Assembly: GCA_025174535.1 (NCBI GenBank)
Contig: JALBUN010000034.1
Span: 704,001 to 768,000, forward strand
DNA: 64,000 nucleotides
Direction: 5' to 3'
Origin: Cantharellus purpuraceus
Taxonomy: Eukaryota > Basidiomycota > Agaricomycetes > Cantharellales > Hydnaceae
Within the stretch, counting starts at the first letter, position 1. Each line of letters starts with the position of its first letter. Below, in pieces: positions 59,233 to 64,000 of the stretch. Under the pieces are notes generated by a model that saw only the letters and a list, made by a program, of their open reading frames with translations, did not search any database and was not told the origin of the DNA. A program made the translations under genes and the position numbers.

Positions 59233-61489
59233 TTATTCGTGATTTGCTGTTAGACAGGCATCATAAAGGAAATGGTGATAGACTCCGAAACTAACCCCGG
59301 GAGAAGGCGGTCAGGGTGAAAACTGAATGATATCTACGAAGGCTGATGAAACTAAGGTCGGAACACACACATATAGATCTTACCTTTCCAGGTCTGCAGG
59401 GTGGTCATGAATATTCTACTATCTGGAAATCAAACTCAGTCTTTCGAGCTTGCATGATGCCTGGTCGTCCGACCGACCCCCTCAAGACCACCCGGCGTCC
59501 TCCCCTGTCCGTTCCCACTGCTGATACAGTGTGGTCTCTCAAGATCTCGTCGCTAGATATCGTGCAGCCTGGCAACGAGTAAACAATTCTACTTACAGTA
59601 TATATAGGAGTGGATTGATCGTTGACCGGTAAAAGAACGTTGACCGGCCAGGCCAGGTGTTACCAACTCCCAGCCACATATCCAAAGCAGCATTTTGGTC
59701 GTAGATAAGTGCCGATTTTTATCTGGACTGCCGCCTTCGTGATGAGCTTTCTAAGGCTATACATACTACTTAAATAGTGTGGGGTGTGAAGACTTTTGCG
59801 ACCTTCATGTGTCAAGCCATTTGTCTTACATAAGAGAACACCCGAAGTCTCGACTCAGGCGTTCGTCAAAATGCCTATTGATACCGTCGAAGGGACCAAT
59901 AGTATCTGCAGCGACCAATAGGTATGTCTAGAAGTTCAAACAGAGGTGGCACAGTGGCAGCTTAGGAGCCGTCTCCGCAGTTCCTGGCTTCATTGCACTG
60001 GGATTCAAGTGCATGACTATCGATCTTGTTGATAACAAATACGAAGCTATACCACTAATATACCTACACGTGTACACTATCAAGTTGCGTACGGATTCAG
60101 ACCGATCATACTGCTGCGCTATCCCTGAGTTAGAAGCGTAGAAGTTCATATGGATCTTGCCCCCGAAACCATTCAGGCCATCCAGTCGTCATATTGACGC
60201 AAAGTGTTGGATTCTGATTCGAAGCTCGTCATTGGGACTAGGTAATTGAGAACCATTCATGATAGCTATAGCTGATATCAAACATATCAGTAGCACTATC
60301 TGCGTTGACCCTGATAAGCCGGCCCAGTATATCTGATGATATCGGTCAGTGTATGCGGTCTCGTGGTTCCCAGCGCGTTCATAAGGGTCACTACTGTGTC
60401 CCCAGACCTATGAGCGAATAATCGCCAAGATATTGCTTTCGTCTTTGCAGTTGATACAGTGCATCTTGGAGCGCGGTTTTCGTGGTAGCGCAAAAGGAAG
60501 ACACCGTGGACGTCTCGTTGTTATTTTCTTGTAGTGGAATTGCAATATCTTCATCTGGCGTAAACGCTGCACATTGCTTGGCATGCTGCAAGATCTACCT
60601 TTGCCTCTGTGGTGCTCCACTCTGCATTGGATGTCCTTGAAATCCTGAATCTTGTGTTCTAAACCTACAGGAACATCACTAGCCTTGCAATGACAGAGTT
60701 CCAAGCAACCAAACAACGATATACAAAATCTAAACGAGAAGGACAGGTGATGACAATGCGGCCTCAATACGGATACTTGCATAGCTTTCAAGTGGCAGCC
60801 TCTTACTTCAAGCTTCAAGAATGCACTAGAATGTTGCTATATTAGTTTCAGGACGCAAGGCGCATATGTAGTTTTACAGGCCACTAGGCTGAGCCTACAG
60901 AGCATCAGATTAATCATAGTATTCACATCTGGTCTTACGAATAGGTCCTCGATCGTCTTTTGTCGAATTCTCAAACTCATCCAGGAGTGTTGTCAGCCAC
61001 CATGCCAGGAGCATCGACCGCGATCTGGCGCTAACCCAGAGCCATGCCGAGCGTACTCGTCCCAAGTTTACACTTTTTAGCACTACTCCAGTCTAAATCT
61101 GACATGGACAGGTGACACCGGTGGCGTTGGGGGTCTGAATAATTGCCTATAGGTTTAGGATTTTAGGCTTACATGTAGGCATCCATTCTATCATGATTGC
61201 AAACGGTCCAAGAAACCGCTGTGAATCAATTTTACGCATCCACTATGTGCGCTGCAACATACATAGAAGCATGGATATAATATAGCTATACGGGGAAATC
61301 CTATGTCCATGGTGAAACGGCTTCTGCGAATGCGTGGAGGAAAACAAGTAGATTGCTGGGGTACTGAGTTATGCACGATATGATAGAACCAGGAGAATCC
61401 GTGGCAATAGTTCGAGTGGAACAGGGAAAGGGAATAGCGAACATGCATTCTTGAATCTATTCATCACATCAGTCATAAGGTCCACAGAT
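59233..61489. other. 2.2 kb with only a tentative gene
   Basis: The region between the arrestin-like gene and the membrane protein gene. It contains short direct repeats (GTTGACCGG twice near 59620-59650; GACCAATAG twice near 59890-59920). The plus-strand frame 59346-59582 and minus-strand frame 59928-60149 lack recognisable motifs. The part at 60296-61010 is listed separately. Confidence 0.3.
60296..61010 (-). CDS. Possible unrecognised spliced gene (tentative)
   Basis: Several minus-strand pieces look exon-like and are flanked by usable splice sites. These are MLLAWWLTTLLDEFENSTKD (from about 61010) with a GTAAGA donor, ILYIVVWLLGTLSLQ after a TTTAG acceptor, and an acidic-helical stretch IQDFKDIQCRVEHH. 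A frame at 60391-60591 follows, with FTPDEDIAIPLQENNNETST, KTALQDALYQLQRRKQYLGD and YSLIGLGTQ, and then TLMNALGTTRPHTLTDIIRY. I could not join them into one consistent model and recognise no family. The helical KTALQ..RRKQYLGD segment is the most gene-like. Confidence 0.25.
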
Positions 61490-62715
61490 TCATCCTAGGA
61501 CATTTGGCCCAGGGCTTCTGGTCCTATTGGCCATTTCTGGTGGCCCACTCAACGCGCTTTGAACGCTGGGGCTTGGACGCCTATCCAACCCCAGTGCTGC
61601 AGTTGGCCCAGGGCTGATTGTGCGTCCTGGCGCGGGGGAACCTCGCCCGCCCATGTCATAGCCTTGGCCAAGAGCGGGGCTAGCGCGTCCGGGCGCAGGT
61701 GATCCACGACCTCCCATATCATAAGCCATGCCAGGTCCCGGACTCCTGCTCCGTGAACCAACAGGGTACGTGCTCATTGGAATATTCTCATGCCCCTCTA
61801 TCGACCCGTCATGAAACGTCTGTGGGATGGGTCCTCGGTATGGATCATAAAACCCTGCATTAGAAGCAGCGTACGGATCGTCACGGTAAGGCTGATTAGG
61901 GTTAAACTGCGGAAGTGGAGGTACGGCATACGGATCCATTGGATCGGACTGGTCGAAAGTCGATGCGTTTCGGGATGGTGTGTTGGAGTATGTACCAGAA
62001 AGTTGACGTGATAGACCACCATTCACGCCACCCGTCTCTGACTCTCGATTGAGCTCAGGCCACTTGATAGCTTCTGAGGGGACATCGTATTGGTTTCCTC
62101 TGTCTATACAGCAGAAGACTCACCGTCAGGATCATCCAGGTCAGAGAACCGCTTCCGTGTAAGCTTCCAAACAATGAACCCAATGATGGCAAGAGCAGCA
62201 ATGCCGCCTGCAACGGAAAGACCTATAATGGTGCCGGAGGAAATATTGGTGCTGCCACTATCGGAAGAAGCCGGGGCCGATGGAGAGGCGGGCGGTGTGG
62301 TCGAAGGCGTGGCCGAAACAATGACTGTAACCGGGGAGCCCTGTGCGTTCGTGGAGGTGATTGCAGTGGTCGTATCCGACGCGACAGATGAGGATGACAA
62401 TGGAGACAATGGAGAAGAGCTAACAGATGAGCTTGTAGACACTGTCGGCGCGGATGTTGCCGAGGTGGGAGGCGTAGACGTAGACGTCGGTGTTGAGGAA
62501 GGAGGGGTGCTCGATGCCACTGTCGTCGCAACAGGGTTGGTCGAGGCCGGTTGCGATGCACTGGCAGAGGAAGCTTGTGCAGGAGACGATTGTGCTTGAG
62601 TGGTCCCTGGTTGGCTGATGGTGACTCCCCCCTGCCTGCGAATAACGTAAAGAGGTGTAGATGCAAAAACGGAGGTGATCATGAGGAACGAGTGTGCGAC
62701 GGTATATTTGCGCAT
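61490..62715 (-). CDS. Ser/Thr-rich single-pass membrane protein (Mid2/WSC-sensor-like layout)
   Basis: The N-terminal signal peptide MRKYTVAHSFLMITSVFAS is followed by about 130 residues almost entirely Ser, Thr, Pro and Ala, expected to be heavily O-mannosylated and rod-like outside the cell. A single membrane segment follows (SGTIIGLSVAGGIAALAIIG), then basic KLTRKRF. A 50-nt intron (GTGAGT..CTCAG) joins DLDDPD to EAIKWPEL. The cytosolic tail of about 180 residues has many SP sites, a Tyr/Asp/Pro-rich part and two copies of YDMGGRGSPAPGR. The layout matches cell-wall stress sensors of the Mid2/Wsc type, but there is no WSC cysteine domain, so function is inferred from architecture only. 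Many basidiomycete genomes hold several such proteins. Confidence 0.8.
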
Positions 62716-63078
62716 GGTTGAGAGAACGGGGGTCGTAGTAGTCGTGAAAAGACAAGAGTTCAATTAGCGTCCGCGAGTGATCGCTGGCTGCGCAGCTTTG
62801 TGGCTCAAATTTCACAGCAGCAGGCGGTCTTTCAGCCCGAATCTATGGTATGCATTGCATTTTGACCCAATTGTCGACAAACTTTAAAATTCTGGAAGTC
62901 GGATTGAAGCCCTTCAAATTTCAAACTTATGCATTGTTGATCACAGTAACCTACATACTCTCACTACGAGGCAGTGCCTGCCGTTGTTCCCGTCGGACCA
63001 AGTTTGATCTGTCTACCTAGCGTGAGTACGTTCCTGTGTAGATCTAATACTAGACGCACTGATGTGCCTCCCTCAGGT
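62716..63078. promoter_or_regulatory. Divergent region between sensor-like gene and TAN1
   Basis: About 360 bp between two divergent start codons. No TATA box with good spacing was found. A plus-strand GTGAGTAC..CCTCAG pair just before the TAN1 ATG (about 63020-63077) may be a 5'-UTR intron. Confidence 0.35.
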
Positions 63079-64000
63079 ATGTCACAGCAAGGTAGCAAGC
63101 GCAAGGCTGAGAGCCAGAGTGGTCAGAGAAAGCGTGCGGTTAGCGATGCAAGGTCCCATGTCCATATATCTCAGGTTGATTTATTTCATAGAACTACGTT
63201 CCATCTCGGAACAACATTGAAGGTCCTGGTGTTTGGGCGACCTGTGACAAAGGGCGAGAGAAGAATGCGATCGGTGAGCTATACGATCTGTTTGAAGCGG
63301 TGCGCCGCCAATCCTTTTGCCTCCTTACTGGTGTATCTGACATTTCGTGTCAGTAGATAGCAGAGGAGCTATGGCCCACAGCAGAGTCACAGGCGCCGCA
63401 AGAGGACAATGACGATCTAGCTGATAATCTTGAATGCCAAATCTTGAAAGAAGTCGAAGGGCTAAAGAGGTCGAGATTAGAGAAGAGGTTTGGTACGTCA
63501 GAGCTGTGTCTACACCATTCAACATACTAACAGCAGTGCGTTGAATTAGCTAACTGTCGTACGGGGACACCATGTGGTAGGGCCCCTTCTACATGCCGCC
63601 ATAGACAAAGATCAACCCTTTCTGTCTAGTTGTTTTTATTTCCTGTAAACCGCCTGTTGACCCCGTGAAGCTAGTAATCTACCATCTTGAAAACGTCGAA
63701 CGTACGGGTGTTACGAGAACCAAGTGAGTTCTTGGTCGCGTACTTTACCCAAGTCATAACCATCGTGATCGCCATCGTTAGGCATGTTCTTCGACTTGCC
63801 CCCGTATCTGCTTCTTGTGTTGCAAGCACGCCCGAGATCTTTGTACTTGCCAAAAGACTCATTCCATCAGCTTTTGCAGCCCTTCCCGAGAAATCTGACG
63901 GCTCACGGAAATATCATGTGAGTATCAAATCTGTTCGCAAGGATACTTACTGTCTGACTTTCAAACCTTCAGTACAAGTTAGAGCTGACGTTTCGCCACC
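63079..64000 (+). CDS. TAN1: TAN1/THUMPD1, tRNA N4-acetylcytidine adaptor, 3' end beyond window
   Basis: Tan1 is the THUMP-domain protein that presents tRNA-Ser and tRNA-Leu to the acetyltransferase Kre33/NAT10 for ac4C12 formation. The first exon, MSQQGSKRKAESQSGQRKR, is basic. A 48-nt-class intron ends before GPGVWATCDKGREKNAIGEL, then YDLFEA, the characteristic Tan1 block. It continues with IAEELWPTAESQ, the acidic DNLECQILKEVEGLKRS, and FVSCKPPVDPVKLVIYHLE, the THUMP region. Later exons give TRTKYVQRLTPVSA, IFVLAKRLIPSAF and HYKLELTFR at the window edge. Missing beyond the window are the final THUMP strands. The ATG at 63079 follows an acceptor-like CCTCAG. Confidence 0.87.

Noticed and set aside
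62090..62599. Plus-strand 169-codon Val/Asp/Glu/Ala-rich frame
   Set aside because: It is the reverse complement of the Ser/Thr-rich ectodomain of the membrane protein; low complexity explains the open frame.

Overview
This is nuclear DNA of a filamentous basidiomycete, most likely an agaricomycete. Genes are dense and cut by many introns of about 48-60 nt with GT..AG ends. Gene content is eukaryotic and fungal (FAS type I, MICOS, dynactin, ASTRA, SEACIT/NPR3, Prp38). The fatty acid synthase is a single beta-alpha fusion gene, an arrangement known from many Basidiomycota. I recognise about 20 genes from spliced reading frames. Exon limits were worked out by hand from splice sites and family motifs, so gene ends are firmer than some internal exons. 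No tRNA, rRNA, CRISPR array or transposon was found.

Layout. 1-1665 (-) is an ALG12-type mannosyltransferase whose 3' end is cut by the window edge. 1827-14772 (-) is the fused fatty acid synthase. 15695-17467 (-) is DBP5, an RNA helicase for mRNA export. About 2.2 kb with no clear gene follows. 19718-20513 (+) is a low-complexity conserved protein, 21052-21493 (-) is CTF8, and 23090-25630 (+) is a PX/PB1 protein. 25838-30674 (-) carries ARP10, ASA1 and PRP38 in tandem. PRP38 is divergent from MIC60 (30941-33143, +). A small unrecognised minus-strand gene may follow. 33903-36610 (+) is an Atg22-like transporter. 36740-49855 (-) holds a triple-repeat paladin-like phosphatase, an ADP1-type ABC transporter and an arabinokinase-like glycosyltransferase. 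50261-52857 (-) is a neutral trehalase with a broken 3' end. 53482-56115 (-) is NPR3, divergent over only 116 bp from a coiled-coil protein (56232-57472, +). An arrestin-like gene (57716-59220, -), a weakly supported region, a Ser/Thr-rich single-pass membrane protein (61490-62715, -) and the 5' part of TAN1 (63079 to the window end, +) complete it.

The most notable observation is at 50156-50284. An AT-rich stretch holds a 42-codon open frame that reads like the N-terminus of mitochondrial NADH dehydrogenase subunit 1 (nad1). It lies antisense inside the neutral trehalase gene. The trehalase frame is intact up to its EYGN motif and then runs straight into this sequence, which supplies a stop after seven foreign codons. 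The usual C-terminal segment with the EGFGWxN motif is not recognisable beyond it. This looks like a nuclear mitochondrial insertion (NUMT) that truncated a trehalase.

Apart from that, the genes are mostly single-copy housekeeping functions with no obvious shared pathway. I see no gene cluster that suggests a new multi-gene system.
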